This document shows positions 34,389 through 43,835 of a stretch of DNA of 64,000 bases, in pieces. The DNA is from Verrucomicrobiota bacterium (GTDB lineage Bacteria > Verrucomicrobiota > Verrucomicrobiae > Limisphaerales > UBA11358). The translations under genes were made by a program, and so were the position numbers. The number at the start of each line of letters is the position of its first letter. Position 1 is the stretch's first letter. The stretch covers positions 124,001 to 188,000 of the forward strand of contig JACZKP010000076.1 of the NCBI GenBank assembly GCA_014860005.1. The letters run 5' to 3'. The notes beneath the pieces were generated by a model. The model saw only the letters and a list, made by a program, of their open reading frames with translations, was not told where the DNA came from and did not search any database.

Positions 34389-35336
34389 TCATCCGGGTTT
34401 GACCGGACTGACAAAGCCATCGGGCTTGACGGTCAGAACGGAGCACGTCACCCGTTGCAGCACGGTCTCGGCGGTGTTGCCGATGAAATAGCCATGCAGT
34501 CCGACTCGGGCCATCGTGCCCATCACGATCAAATCAATCCGCTTGCGGGTGGCCAGTTTCGGGATCACGATGCCGGCCTCGCCTTCGAGCAGATGCAACT
34601 CGTGCTTGAGTTCGTTCAGGTTGAACTTGCCCAGTAACTCGTCGAAGCGCCGCTGATGCGCTGCCCGGGTTTGTTCCACCCAGTCCTGCGCCTGGCTTTG
34701 CGACACCCGCTCCTCCCAGTTCCGCCAGACGGACGGCTCGCCGACCTGCCAGGCATGAACCACGTGCAGTTCGCTCTCCTCCAGCGCGGCCAGCGAGGTG
34801 GCCAGTTCCATGACTTTGGTGTTCACTCCATCGCGCACGACATCCAACGGATCCGGGTCCACTGCCGCCAGGATGCGGTCGAAGCGCGGACGGCGGGACG
34901 CTTTGAGCACCCAGACGGGGCACGGACACTTGCGCATCAGGTGCAGGCTGGTGCTGCCAAAGAGCCGGTCGCGCAGCCCGCCCCGGCCTTCGGCGGTCGT
35001 CACCACCAAGTCGTGCTGCCGGCGCAGCACCGCGCGGACGACCTCGATGAAGGGTTTGCCATAGAGCACTTCGAGTTCGAGCGGCAGCCCTTTCCTTTGG
35101 AACGGCGCGACGAACTCCTGCAGCCGCTCGCGCGCCTCCTCGATCGCCATGCTTTGGAGGTTTTCCGGAGGCATCGCGGCGGCGAGCCGCAACAAGTCGC
35201 GCGGCAATTCCTGGACCACATTGACCACCGTCAACCGTCCCTGGTTTCGCTCCGCCAAATCCACTGCCCGCTTGAGGGCAAACCGGCTGCCCGCCAGGCC
35301 GTCGGCATGGAACAGGATGTTTTTGAATCGTTTCAT
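34389..35336 (-). CDS. UspE-like universal stress protein, two Usp domains
   Basis: At 315 aa it matches the length of E. coli UspE (316). The start is FKNILFHADGLAGSRFALKRA; domain 1 has TAEGRGGLRDRLFGS (first Gly replaced) and domain 2 has GTMARVGLHGYFIGN (second Gly and final Ser replaced), so nucleotide binding is doubtful in both. It lies fourth from the end of the unit headed by floA and is overlapped by the upstream usp by ATGA. Confidence 0.9.
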   Translation of the reverse strand: MKRFKNILFHADGLAGSRFALKRAVDLAERNQGRLTVVNVVQELPRDLLRLAAAMPPENLQSMAIEEARERLQEFVAPFQRKGLPLELEVLYGKPFIEVVRAVLRRQHDLVVTTAEGRGGLRDRLFGSTSLHLMRKCPCPVWVLKASRRPRFDRILAAVDPDPLDVVRDGVNTKVMELATSLAALEESELHVVHAWQVGEPSVWRNWEERVSQSQAQDWVEQTRAAHQRRFDELLGKFNLNELKHELHLLEGEAGIVIPKLATRKRIDLIVMGTMARVGLHGYFIGNTAETVLQRVTCSVLTVKPDGFVSPVKPG

Positions 35337-35938
35337 AATGGGTCGCTCCTTTCTGCCCGCAGGATGGGCGGGACGGTTTTTAATGCGCACTCGCGCACAA
35401 CCAGCACCGGACACGGCGCGTGGCGCACGACGCGTTCCGCCGTGCTGCCGAGCAACACATGGTCCAAACCGGTGTGCCCGTGCGTGCCGAGGACGATCAA
35501 ATCCGTCGCCCAGTCTTGGGCGGCCTGGATGATCTCCGCATAGGGACGTTTCCCGCCGGCGAACGGCCAGGCGGAACGAACCCGAACCTCGATCGGAACG
35601 GACGCACGGCGCTGTTCCCCAGTGAGGCGGGTCAATTCCGTCAGCGCGTGCTGCCGGATCGCCGCTTCCATTCTTGGAAAATCGGTGGAACCGAATTCGT
35701 AACCGGGCGAGCCAATCTCGGCGACATGCAGCAGTGTCACGGAGGCTTTGAATCGTTGCCCCAGTGCCAGCGCATATTGCAGCGCCCGCTCCGAGCACGG
35801 GGAGAAATCCATCGGCACCAGAATCCGGCACAAATGGAGGACGGACCTGCTGGCCGATGCCCGCTGGACGGCCCGCGTCCGCCGCGACTTCAAAACCGCA
35901 GGCCGCTTGACCGTCTTCAATTGGGAGCGGGTGCTCAC
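35333..35938 (-). CDS. Universal stress protein, single Usp domain
   Basis: The protein is about 201 aa with an N-terminal basic extension of about 30 residues, then LCRILVPMDFSPCSERAL. It carries a complete ATP-binding signature, GTHGHTGLDHVLLGSTAERV. A GTG start at 35938 is chosen because it follows a good ribosome site (GAAAGGAAAGG) and overlaps the previous stop; a longer frame upstream is the antisense of the neighbouring gene. Confidence 0.88.
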   Translation of the reverse strand: MSTRSQLKTVKRPAVLKSRRTRAVQRASASRSVLHLCRILVPMDFSPCSERALQYALALGQRFKASVTLLHVAEIGSPGYEFGSTDFPRMEAAIRQHALTELTRLTGEQRRASVPIEVRVRSAWPFAGGKRPYAEIIQAAQDWATDLIVLGTHGHTGLDHVLLGSTAERVVRHAPCPVLVVRECALKTVPPILRAERSDPL

Positions 35939-36516
35939 GAAGCGGCCTTTCCTTTCGGTCGTTGGCGGTTGGTCGAAACAAACTCCCGCTCGCGCTCGCG
36001 CACGACCAGCACCGGACACGCCGCGCGGCGCACGACGCGTTCGGCGGTGCTGCCCAGGAAGACGCGGCTCACCCCGGTGTAACCGTGCGTGGACAGGATG
36101 ATCAGGTCCACGTCCGCAGCCTCGGCGGTGGTGGTGATCTCCTGCCACGGGACGCCCGTTCGCACGATGGCTTGCACGCCGCCGCTGCGGCCCAATTCCG
36201 GTTCGACGACCTGGGCCATATCCTCCAATGCCTTTTGCGCGGTGGCCGCCACCGCCATCCCCGCGTCGGCGGGCGCGTAGCCGAATTCCGTCGGCATCGC
36301 GACCGTCTCGGTGACATAGAGCAGGGTAATCCGGGCGCCGAATTGTTCCGCCATCGCGACGGCGTAGCGCAGCGCCTTCTTCGAGCAGTCGGAGAAGTCA
36401 ATCGGCACCAGAATGTGCTTCAGCTTGAGCGGCGAGGCTTGCGCTAAGAGTTGCGCGTCTTGGCGGCCGAGTTCAACGACGACCGCGCCGGGTTTTGAGG
36501 CTCGCTTGATTTTCAT
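35935..36516 (-). CDS. Universal stress protein, single Usp domain
   Basis: The protein is 193 aa; it starts MKIKRASKPGAVVV, with the Usp fold from LKHILVPIDFSDCSKKAL. The nucleotide motif is STHGYTGVSRVFLGS, with the first Gly replaced by Ser. The middle insert contains EFGYAPADAGMAV. A 4-bp overlap links it to the next usp gene. The start at 36516 agrees with the family length; the upstream in-frame part is not protein-like. Confidence 0.88.
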   Translation of the reverse strand: MKIKRASKPGAVVVELGRQDAQLLAQASPLKLKHILVPIDFSDCSKKALRYAVAMAEQFGARITLLYVTETVAMPTEFGYAPADAGMAVAATAQKALEDMAQVVEPELGRSGGVQAIVRTGVPWQEITTTAEAADVDLIILSTHGYTGVSRVFLGSTAERVVRRAACPVLVVREREREFVSTNRQRPKGKAAS

Positions 36517-36629
36517 AGGCTTTTCAGTTTCAGGTTTGTTTGGTTGACTGACACATTCCGACACAACGGGACACAGCATCGTGTTTCCGCACGAACTTCG
36601 GCTTGCCGCTCCGCTTTCCCGTGCTTCGT

Positions 36630-36941
36630 TCAGGCCGGGGCCGACACTCGGAGGACGGAGTTCACTCCGCCGAACGGATTGGCCACGGTTTCCTTGGCCA
36701 GCGGATCGGCCATCCACGCGCCGTCCACCACGACGCAGTATTCGTAAGTGCCGGGCGGCAGGGCCAATTCCTTGGCCCAGCGGCCCTCGCCGAGGGGAAT
36801 CATCGGCGTGGCCTCGGGCCGCCAGTCGTTGAAAGTCCCCGCGATGCGAACCGCCGTGGCGCTCGCGTGGGCGAATTCGATGTGAACCGGTTTGGCTTTG
36901 GATTCACTTGTCGGTCGGTTGTTCGTTTTGTTCTTTTTCAT
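36630..36941 (-). CDS. Small CBM48 / AMPK-beta-like glycogen-binding domain protein
   Basis: This 103-aa protein is almost only one domain: VRIAGTFNDWRPEATPM, WAKELALPPGTYEYCVVVDGAWMADP and NPFGGVNSVLRV are the strands and Trp/Lys sites of the glycogen-binding module found on branching enzymes and on AMPK beta. No catalytic domain is attached. It may sense or bind glycogen or starch, fitting an energy-reserve role in the island, but the partner is unknown. A good ribosome site (AAAGGTGAG) precedes the ATG. Confidence 0.85.
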   Translation of the reverse strand: MKKNKTNNRPTSESKAKPVHIEFAHASATAVRIAGTFNDWRPEATPMIPLGEGRWAKELALPPGTYEYCVVVDGAWMADPLAKETVANPFGGVNSVLRVSAPA

Positions 36942-37029
36942 ATATGCTCACCTTTCATTGGTTCGTTTTTTTGGTTTCGGGGCGGGAACTCATCGGGTGA
37001 ATGAATCGCCGCACCACAATTTCGGTTTG

Positions 37030-37392
37030 TCACGCCCGATGGCTGGCTGGGGCACGGGACCGGAGGCTCGAAAGTTTTCCGAGTTGCAGGTTGCTTTTGC
37101 CTTTGACGCGGCGCTTGGTCTGGCGCGCCCGAATCTGGCGCGCGAGGTTCTCCACGGTTTTGCGCAGCGCGGCGACCAGCGTGTGATCGGCCGCCTCCGC
37201 GTGAAAATCCGGTCCGGGCACGACCAGGACCATCTGTGCCCGGAACGGCGGCGTCTCTTCGCGTTGCCGTTGCAGCACCACCTGGGCGGACTCGATGTGG
37301 GTCAGCTTTTGCAGGAGGCTGAGGTGTTCTTGCACGAGGCCGTTCCAGTCGGCCTGGGCGTTCATTCCAAGGAATTGAAGCGAGAGGTTCAT
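37030..37392 (-). CDS. Ribosome hibernation factor-like protein (HPF/RaiA domain)
   Basis: This 120-aa protein has the HPF/RaiA fold: MNLSLQFLGMNAQ, coiled helix 1 (LVQEHLSLLQKL), the strand VVLQRQREETPPFRAQMVLVV, then DHTLVAALRKTVENLARQI. The helix 2 and basic tail (QTKRRVKGK) fit ribosome binding. HPF-like factors store 70S ribosomes inactive during stasis, in line with the island. No long HPF C-terminal dimerisation domain is present. Confidence 0.8.
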   Translation of the reverse strand: MNLSLQFLGMNAQADWNGLVQEHLSLLQKLTHIESAQVVLQRQREETPPFRAQMVLVVPGPDFHAEAADHTLVAALRKTVENLARQIRARQTKRRVKGKSNLQLGKLSSLRSRAPASHRA

Positions 37393-37409
37393 GTTTGTTT
37401 AGGAACTTG

Positions 37410-37760
37410 TTATGGTTGATGCGTTGTTTCAGTTGGGATCGAAGGAATCGTGTTGCGGCACGCCGCCGCCGCCCGGGCACGGTGGTAATTCTCCGGTGTG
37501 GCAAGCGAAGCCATCTCCGGTTTCGCGCGGGGCTTCGGGTTTGGCAAAAGACCGCGCGCCTTGCGCAGCCAGCCTCTGGCCCAGGCGAATTCCAGTGCCA
37601 GGATGGCCAGACCGGTGGGAATGATGAGCAACGCCGGGCCGGGCAGCACCAGTAGCGCGAAGCCCACGGCCAGCACCGTTCCGCCCACCACGGCCACGAT
37701 AAGGCGTTTGCCTTGCTTGATCGCCGCCCGATTCAGGAATGGAGTGGGTTGAACTTTCAT
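37410..37760 (-). CDS. PGPGW-type small transmembrane protein
   Basis: The protein is 116 aa with two adjacent membrane helices around VLPGPALLIIPTGLAILALEFAWARGWL, the family's PGP motif and the conserved trailing Trp-Ala-Arg. The function of the family is unknown. The last 40 residues are soluble and variable. A ribosome site (GGAGGTG) lies across the preceding stop codon of nfeD, with only one base between the two genes. Confidence 0.8.
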   Translation of the reverse strand: MKVQPTPFLNRAAIKQGKRLIVAVVGGTVLAVGFALLVLPGPALLIIPTGLAILALEFAWARGWLRKARGLLPNPKPRAKPEMASLATPENYHRARAAAACRNTIPSIPTETTHQP

Positions 37761-37761
37761 G

Positions 37762-38217
37762 TCACACCTCCCGCACCACCACGCGCAGGCCCTCGACGGC
37801 CATGACCCGGATGGACGCGCCTTGCTCGATGAGTCCGCCCTCCGTCACCACGTCCACGCGCTTGCCGTTGATGAACGCCGTGCCCGAGGGCCGCAGTTGC
37901 GTAATGGTCACGCCCGTGCAGTTGACCAACTCCGGCTTGTCCAGTCCCAGTTCGCCGACCGCGCTGCGGGAGGTGAACCGTCGGGCGACGCGGCTTTCGG
38001 GGAAGAACTTCAGCCAGCATAAGACTCCCACAATCAACCCGGCCAGCACGCCGCCCAAAATCAGGTTGCCCGTCTGCAAACCAAACTGCGTGTAGCCGAG
38101 AATCACTGCCGCCACCCAGCAAAGGAATCCGAGTATTCCGGTGATGAGTCCGGGCAGGAACGTTTCGATGAACATCAAAATCGCCCCGACCACCAGCAAG
38201 ATGATGATGAGTGTCAT
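37762..38217 (-). CDS. Short NfeD-family protein (NfeD1a type)
   Basis: The protein is 151 aa with an N-terminal membrane part (LIIILLVVGAILMFIETFLPG with further helices) and a C-terminal OB-fold (LVNCTGVTITQLRPSGTAFI, DVVTEGGLIEQGASIRVMAVEG), the NfeD signature. NfeD proteins partner flotillin-like proteins; floA is two genes upstream. It has no protease domain, unlike the long NfeD at 53139. It is coupled to the upstream gene by ATGA. Confidence 0.9.
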   Translation of the reverse strand: MTLIIILLVVGAILMFIETFLPGLITGILGFLCWVAAVILGYTQFGLQTGNLILGGVLAGLIVGVLCWLKFFPESRVARRFTSRSAVGELGLDKPELVNCTGVTITQLRPSGTAFINGKRVDVVTEGGLIEQGASIRVMAVEGLRVVVREV

Positions 38218-38873
38218 AGGTGTGAGGTTTCAAAGGCTTTGGGCGGACCAAACACGAGCGAGGCGATAAACGCCTGCCGCACGGTCCGGGGATCGCGCAC
38301 CAACGCGACGGCCCGCGCTCCGGTGCGTGAGCGCCGTCTGTGTGCGGTGTTGACCACCGTGGCCGGATGTCTTCCTTGTTCATTAAGCTGCTCGAAACGG
38401 CGGGCGGCTTTCTCCTGTCGTTCGCTGGCCTCAATGCGAGTGGCATTCGCTCGCGCCAAAGCGAGGTGTGCCCGTGAAGGTGGGGCGGTTTGGATGGCCG
38501 GTGGACGGGCCGCTTCATAAGTCTCCTGGGCTTCATCCCTCCACGTCTGTTCGGGTTGGAATTGTTCTTCATCCGACCAATGCTCCGCAGCTTGCGCGTC
38601 GCGCATGACGGGCGGAATAGGCGGCGGCTGGGGCGCACGGGGCGGCGGTTCACCTCCCAGCAGCGAACGCAAGGCCTCCTGCAAATCAAGTTCGCGCGGC
38701 GAGCGCTCTTGGGGTTGGCCAGGCGAGGGCAGCGATTCATCGCCCTCTGGCTGGTTCTCCGCCTGATTCCTCTGGCGGCGCTTCATCAGCCACTGTGAGA
38801 GCGCGCCGACCAGGACGATAACCAGCAGAACCCACGGGCTATCGAACAGACTGGCGGCAAACAATGTGTTCAT
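38214..38873 (-). CDS. Hypothetical single-span protein between floA and nfeD
   Basis: The protein has 219 aa: one N-terminal membrane helix (SPWVLLVIVLVGALSQWLM), a long Gln/Pro/Glu-rich linker with PPPRAPQPPPIPP, and a short conserved-looking C-terminal motif (RDPRTVRQAFIASLVFGPPKA). I recall no named family. Position between floA and nfeD, with an ATGA overlap to nfeD, suggests a scaffold component of the same membrane microdomain. Confidence 0.7.
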   Translation of the reverse strand: MNTLFAASLFDSPWVLLVIVLVGALSQWLMKRRQRNQAENQPEGDESLPSPGQPQERSPRELDLQEALRSLLGGEPPPRAPQPPPIPPVMRDAQAAEHWSDEEQFQPEQTWRDEAQETYEAARPPAIQTAPPSRAHLALARANATRIEASERQEKAARRFEQLNEQGRHPATVVNTAHRRRSRTGARAVALVRDPRTVRQAFIASLVFGPPKAFETSHL

Positions 38874-38891
38874 TTGAACGCGAGTAGAGGG

Positions 38892-39959
38892 TTACGATTT
38901 CCCGGCTTGCGCGCCCGGCGACGACGACTCCGTCCCGTCGCTGCCGATGCTTTCGCGCATGGTCGTGTCCGCCTGCACGTTCTTGATGCGGTAATAATCC
39001 ATGATGCCCATGTGGCCTTTGTCGAAGGCGCGGGCGACGGCCATCGGAATCTGCGCTTCGGCCTCGACCACGCGGGCGCGCATCTCGGACACGCGCGCAA
39101 TCATCTCTTGCTCGGTGGCCACGGCGGCGGCGCGGCGGACTTCCGCCTGCGCTTGCGCGATGAGTTTGTTGGCTTCCGCCTGCTCGGCCTGGAGTTTCGC
39201 GCCGACGTTTCCGCCCACGTCCACGTCGGCGATGTCAATCGAGAGAATTTCAAACGCGGTGTTGCTGTCGAGCGCCTTGCCGAGAACGGTTTTGGAAATG
39301 CGGTCGGGATTTTCCAGCACCGCCTTGTAGGTTTCCGACGAGCCGATGGTCGAAACGATGCCCTCGCCCACGCGGGCGATGATGGTTTCCTCGGTCGCGC
39401 CGCCGACGAAGCGATCCAGATTGGTGCGCACAGTCACGCGGGCCTTGGCTTTGATGACGATGCCGTCCTTGGCCACCGCATCAATGGTGGTCTTGCCCGA
39501 AGCTGCCGCGGGACAATCAATCACCTTCGGATTGACGGAGGTTTTCACCGCTTCGAGCACGGTTTTGCCCGTGCCCTTCGTGGCGAGGTCAATGGCGCAC
39601 GCGCGGTCAAAGATGAGATTGATACCGGCCTTTTTGGCGGCGACCAGGGCGAGCACGACCATCTGCACATTACCGCCGGCCAGAAAATGCGTGGAGAGTT
39701 CGTCAATGGAAACGGGCAGCCCGGATTTCACGGCCGTGATGCGGCCGTCCACGATCAAGCCGAGCGGAATCCGCCGCAACCGCAGCGCGATCAACTCGGT
39801 GATGGTGACTTTCGCGCCGGAGAACAGGGCGCGGATGTAAATCATCCCGAAGTTGAGGACGAGGATGCCAATGACGAGCAGCACGACTGCGCCAATGCCG
39901 TAGAGCACCAGAGTGAGGATGCCGGGTGGCAGACTGGCTTGAGCGAGGATTGAGTTCAT
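38892..39959 (-). CDS. floA: Flotillin-like protein FloA
   Basis: This 355-aa membrane-associated scaffold of functional membrane microdomains starts with a hydrophobic N-terminal hairpin region ([18 protein letters not shown]). It continues as a PHB/SPFH domain with [39 protein letters not shown] and the Ala/Glu-rich coiled coil ([20 protein letters not shown]). The ATG at 39959 is chosen because it begins a typical MNSILAQ start; an upstream ATG would add ten unrelated residues. It is the first gene after leader element LE2 and heads a unit that ends in the usp-ATPase pair. Confidence 0.92.
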   Translation of the reverse strand: MNSILAQASLPPGILTLVLYGIGAVVLLVIGILVLNFGMIYIRALFSGAKVTITELIALRLRRIPLGLIVDGRITAVKSGLPVSIDELSTHFLAGGNVQMVVLALVAAKKAGINLIFDRACAIDLATKGTGKTVLEAVKTSVNPKVIDCPAAASGKTTIDAVAKDGIVIKAKARVTVRTNLDRFVGGATEETIIARVGEGIVSTIGSSETYKAVLENPDRISKTVLGKALDSNTAFEILSIDIADVDVGGNVGAKLQAEQAEANKLIAQAQAEVRRAAAVATEQEMIARVSEMRARVVEAEAQIPMAVARAFDKGHMGIMDYYRIKNVQADTTMRESIGSDGTESSSPGAQAGKS

Positions 39960-40023
39960 AATGTGATTTTGAGTTTGGCCGTCATCCACGATTCATTCGC
40001 GGGCGATGACCGGTTGTTTTCCT

Positions 40024-40159
40024 TTTAGCTGGCGTTGTGCCAGCGCGTGCTCAACCTGCCCGTGTGCTGAATGGCAACGAGTTGGAGGCAGAAGCATCGG
40101 TTCTGCTTCGCCGCCAAGTGGCGAGTGGGAATCCAGCAGTGCGCAGTGACCAGCCACCT
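40024..40159 (-). repeat. Leader element LE2 (five-copy operon-head family)
   Basis: This 136-bp member has outer arms GTGGC (after CAG) and GCCAC, the box TGGATTCCCACTCGCCA, and the terminal hairpin GCTGGC-ACAAC-GCCAGC followed by TAAAAGG. It ends 65 nt before the floA start codon, in the 431-bp gap between floA and the usp gene ending at 40391. The remaining 230 bp of the gap show no gene. Confidence 0.85.
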
Positions 40160-40390
40160 GCGGCCATTCCCTGCGGGACGAGCCACGGTATGGAAGAGCG
40201 CTGGGTGGAGAGCCACCGGGCACGCGAGTCAAGGAGGCGGTGCGGAATCATGAAGAGGCAATCCGCGCAACTCCCGGGTAAGGAAGTGCGATTGAAACAT
40301 GACCGCTGTGGGGTGGTTTACCGGCGCATTGGCTGAAACCGGTCACGGTTTGTCGCCGGGCGGTTGACCCGGATTGGGCGCAGCGCGGCT

Positions 40391-41296
40391 TCAGCCATTC
40401 GGCGCGTTCGCCGGGGGCGACGGCTTCACGACCAGCACGGAGCAGGGTAATTCCCGCACCAGTCGCTCGGCGGTCGAACCTAGAAGTTCGTCGCCGGGAG
40501 TCCGCCGCGCGTTCGTGGCCAGGAGGATTAGGTCCGCGTTTTCGAGTTGGGCGTGCAAGGCGATCCCGCTTTGGTAGCGCGGCGACTCACGAAGCACAAG
40601 CCGCGCGTCCAAACCGGAAAGCGAACCGACAAAGTCGGCCAACTGGCTATCCAGCATGTTCAGGTATTGCTGCCGCAATTCCTCAGAGAGCGACAAGGCG
40701 GGCAGGACATAACGCAGGCGATCCCAGGGCGGATCGTAAATGTGCAGGAAATCCACACGACAGGCGTTTAGTGCCGCCAGTCGTCTGGCCTGCTCGATGA
40801 CCTCGCGACAGGACGGCGCGAAGTCCACGCACGCGATGACCCTTTGGAATGGTGCGGTGGTGTCGCTGTCCACCAACAGAACCTTGACGGGCGACCGGCG
40901 GAGCACCCGCAACGCCACCAGGCCAACCTGCGGGCTGGCGGTGTTACTGCCTCGTTCGCCCAAAACGATCAAATCGGCCTTCACTTCGCGGGCGCGGTCC
41001 AGAATCGTGTCCAACGGCGCACCCACCACCGCCTCACTCTGCCACCCGTCCGGGAGCGTGTGTCGGCCCAGGCAGCGGGAAAGTTCGCGGCGCGCGGCCG
41101 TCTGGGCCATCTCACGCTGCTGCTCGACGTCCATCTTCATCGCTTTGGCCAGTCCCGCGACCGCTGGCGCGTCCACGACGTGAAGCACGTGCAGCGTTGC
41201 CTTGTTCCACTGAGCGAGCCGCGCGGCCTGGTGCAGGGCGGCGGTCGAGCACTCGGAGAAGTCCACTCCGACCAGAACTGATTTGAGACGATTCAT
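40391..41296 (-). CDS. Universal stress protein, two Usp domains
   Basis: The protein is 301 aa, starts MNRLKSVLVGVDFSECS and belongs to the paralogue set with 27974 and 33438. Both nucleotide-binding motifs are degraded (GERGSNTASPQVG and ATNARRTPGDELLGS), so this copy has probably lost ATP binding. No ATPase gene follows it, unlike the two paralogues. It is the last gene of the unit headed by LE3. Confidence 0.9.
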   Translation of the reverse strand: MNRLKSVLVGVDFSECSTAALHQAARLAQWNKATLHVLHVVDAPAVAGLAKAMKMDVEQQREMAQTAARRELSRCLGRHTLPDGWQSEAVVGAPLDTILDRAREVKADLIVLGERGSNTASPQVGLVALRVLRRSPVKVLLVDSDTTAPFQRVIACVDFAPSCREVIEQARRLAALNACRVDFLHIYDPPWDRLRYVLPALSLSEELRQQYLNMLDSQLADFVGSLSGLDARLVLRESPRYQSGIALHAQLENADLILLATNARRTPGDELLGSTAERLVRELPCSVLVVKPSPPANAPNG

Positions 41297-41321
41297 AAAT
41301 TTCAGGGGGTTGGCGGTGTTT

Positions 41322-42743
41322 TCATTCCAGGGGCGGACGGACGGTCAGTAGCGGCCGGCGGCTGTGCGTCATCACCTTTTGCGCCACCGACCCCATGAGT
41401 GCTTTCTCGACCCCTGACCGGCCGTGCGTGCCCAGGCAAATCACGTCCGCGCCGAACCGCTCCGCCGCCTGGCAAATGCCCTCGGCGGCGTCGCGGTGCT
41501 CGACCACCGCAACCTCCGTGAGGATGCCGAGTGCTGCCGCCTCTGCCGGTATCAACGCGCGCAATTTCGCGGCGCACGCCTCGACGTGCTTGGCGTGCCG
41601 CGCCTCGAACTGGCGGTCGGGAGGGCCATGCAGATACTCGCCCCCGGGCAGTGCCTGGGGATGCATCACATGCACCAGATGAACTGTGCCGCCGCCGCGC
41701 AACAGAGAGTGGGCGTGCGGAATCGCGTGATTGGCCAGGTCCGAAAAGTCTGTGGTGACGAGCACCCGCCGCACCGGTGGGGCCACGCCGGCTCCGCGTT
41801 TCTCACGGGTGGAAAGCGGGACCACCGCCACGCTCATCGTCGCGCTGTGGAGCAACCCGCGCGACACCGACGTGTGCCACAGCCGCTCGAAGCCGCGATA
41901 CTGATGCGAACCGACGACGATGAGGTCCGCCGCTTCTTCCTTGGCCATCTCCGCGAGCCGCACGTCGGGCCGGCCCCAGTTGGCTTCCACGCGCGGTCGG
42001 AAGGGAATCTCGCCGAGCAACTCGACCGCTCGCGCCCGCACATCGCGTTCCAAGACGGCTTGCACCTCGGGCGGATTGCCCACGAGCGGCAGCGACCCTG
42101 CGTCGCCCAACCGCCTCCGTTGTTCGGGTGGCCACGCCACGTAACCGACCACGACCTCGCACGGGCCGATGGCTGCTAATTCTTTGACCCAGCGTAACGC
42201 CGCTTCGGAGGTGACGGTGGAGTTGAACGCGACAAAAACCTTCAGCGGGCGCTCGCCGCGCGTCCACGCCTCGAACGGGGCGGCGTCACGCACGACCAGC
42301 GTGGGCACGGTCGCGCACTCGGCCGTGCGCTCCGAAACACTGCCGAGGAGCCAGCGCTCCGCGCCTCGCCGTCCAAGGGAAGCGACCACCAGCAAACGCG
42401 TCAGCCCTTTACGGGCCAGATCCACGAGCGCTTCGTCAGCGCGTCCGGGGTGCAATTGCACCTCCACCGTTACACCTGCCTTGCGGATGCTCTCGGCTTC
42501 TTGGTGGAGCGACTTTCGTCTGCTGGCTGTGACCACTCGAAATACATCGGCCTTGCTCTCGGCTGCGTAGCGGGGAAAGTCAAGGGCATGAACCAGCAGC
42601 GCTGGCCCGTTTAGTCGCTTGGCAATGGCCGCCGCTGCGCGAGAACCTTGCCGCGCGTTTTCGGAAAAGTCCGTGCCGCAAATAATTCGAGGGACTTTGC
42701 TGGTTGCAGCGCGGGCGGGCACGCGTGTGGATTTCGGTTTCAT
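41322..42743 (-). CDS. Universal stress protein, three Usp domains
   Basis: The protein is 473 aa and a paralogue of the three-domain protein at 28904. Domain starts are PRIICGTDFSENARQ, LKVFVAFNSTVTSEAAL and RRVLVTTDFSDLANHA. The third domain keeps GTHGRSGVEKALMGS, an apparently intact nucleotide motif, while domains 1 and 2 deviate (ASLGRRG, GSHQYRG). It has the same HVMHPQALPGG insert in domain 3 as its paralogue. The downstream neighbour is again a two-domain Usp of the MN(Q/R)LK type, repeating the 28904-27974 order. Confidence 0.9.
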   Translation of the reverse strand: MKPKSTRVPARAATSKVPRIICGTDFSENARQGSRAAAAIAKRLNGPALLVHALDFPRYAAESKADVFRVVTASRRKSLHQEAESIRKAGVTVEVQLHPGRADEALVDLARKGLTRLLVVASLGRRGAERWLLGSVSERTAECATVPTLVVRDAAPFEAWTRGERPLKVFVAFNSTVTSEAALRWVKELAAIGPCEVVVGYVAWPPEQRRRLGDAGSLPLVGNPPEVQAVLERDVRARAVELLGEIPFRPRVEANWGRPDVRLAEMAKEEAADLIVVGSHQYRGFERLWHTSVSRGLLHSATMSVAVVPLSTREKRGAGVAPPVRRVLVTTDFSDLANHAIPHAHSLLRGGGTVHLVHVMHPQALPGGEYLHGPPDRQFEARHAKHVEACAAKLRALIPAEAAALGILTEVAVVEHRDAAEGICQAAERFGADVICLGTHGRSGVEKALMGSVAQKVMTHSRRPLLTVRPPLE

Positions 42744-43810
42744 TGTTTGCTCTCAATTTCTTTTGGGGGGCTTTCGGCCACAAAATCGTGTTCGTGCTTG
42801 CGCACCACCAGCACCGGGCACGGGGCGTGCCGCACGACGCGCCCGGCGGTGCTGCCGGGGAACAGGCGCTTGAGACCGGTGAGTCCTTGCGTGGCAATGA
42901 TGATGAGGTCCACCTGTTCCCGGTGAGCCGTCTGGACGATCACATCGTAAGGCGTGCCAGCCAGCACGGACTGCCCGGCCTCCACACCGGCGGGCACAAA
43001 ACGTTCCGCCCACTCCGCCAGTTGTTTCATCCCTTCGTGCAACACGGCCAGTTGCAGCCCCGTCGCATAATAGGCAACCCGCGATGGCACATTGATCTGC
43101 TGGACGACATGCAGCAAAAGCAACGAAGCCCGGAACTGCCTTGCGAAGTCGGCGGCATATTGCAGCATCTCGCGCGAGGGGGCCGAGAAATCCACCGGCA
43201 CCAGAACCCGGTTGATGCGTTCGGACGGCGGTGATTGCGGGGTGCCGCGGCGGGCCAGCACCCGGCGGCGGACGGTGAGCACGGGACAAGGCGACTGGCG
43301 CACGACAGCTTCCGCCGTGCTGCCCAGGAAAAACCGTTTGAGTCCGCTGTGTCCGTGCGTCGAGACGACCACCAGATCACTCCGCTGCTCTTGCGCGACG
43401 CGGGCAATGACCGGGGCCGGCTGGCCTTTGCGCACCAAGAAATTCGCGCGCGTCGGGCGCCGGATTTCCGCCGCCGCCAGTTGCTTGAGCCGCGCGGCGG
43501 CGCTGCCCGACTGCTGTGCCTCCCATTCGTTCCACTCGTTGGGCAGATACCCCGTGTCCGCCGGCAGGGAAAGCGGCGCGATGACGTGCAACAAGTCGAG
43601 CCGCGCCCCGGTCTCGCGCGCGAACGGCAGCGCGAAACGCAGCGCCTCCGTGGCGGGTTCGGAAAAATCCAGGGGCACGAGAATTCTCTCCAAGCGCAGG
43701 GAACGGGGTGCGCCCGTTCCCGGCGGATTCGTCTCCGGCGCGGGCGGCACGACCTGCTTGTCCTTCCGTGCGGCCGGCCGCTTCGTCTGCTGCAAGAGTG
43801 TGGTGTTCAT
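42740..43810 (-). CDS. Universal stress protein, two Usp domains
   Basis: The protein is 356 aa with a Pro/Thr-rich N-terminal extension of 40 residues, then LERILVPLDFSEPATEAL and, after residue 200, INRVLVPVDFSAPSREML. Motifs are STHGHSGLKRFFLGSTAEAV and ATQGLTGLKRLFPGSTAGRV, each with the first Gly changed but the GS part kept. It overlaps the next usp gene by ATGA. Confidence 0.9.
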   Translation of the reverse strand: MNTTLLQQTKRPAARKDKQVVPPAPETNPPGTGAPRSLRLERILVPLDFSEPATEALRFALPFARETGARLDLLHVIAPLSLPADTGYLPNEWNEWEAQQSGSAAARLKQLAAAEIRRPTRANFLVRKGQPAPVIARVAQEQRSDLVVVSTHGHSGLKRFFLGSTAEAVVRQSPCPVLTVRRRVLARRGTPQSPPSERINRVLVPVDFSAPSREMLQYAADFARQFRASLLLLHVVQQINVPSRVAYYATGLQLAVLHEGMKQLAEWAERFVPAGVEAGQSVLAGTPYDVIVQTAHREQVDLIIIATQGLTGLKRLFPGSTAGRVVRHAPCPVLVVRKHEHDFVAESPPKEIESKQ

Positions 43811-43835
43811 AATGGGGATGTGTTCTCACGGCCCG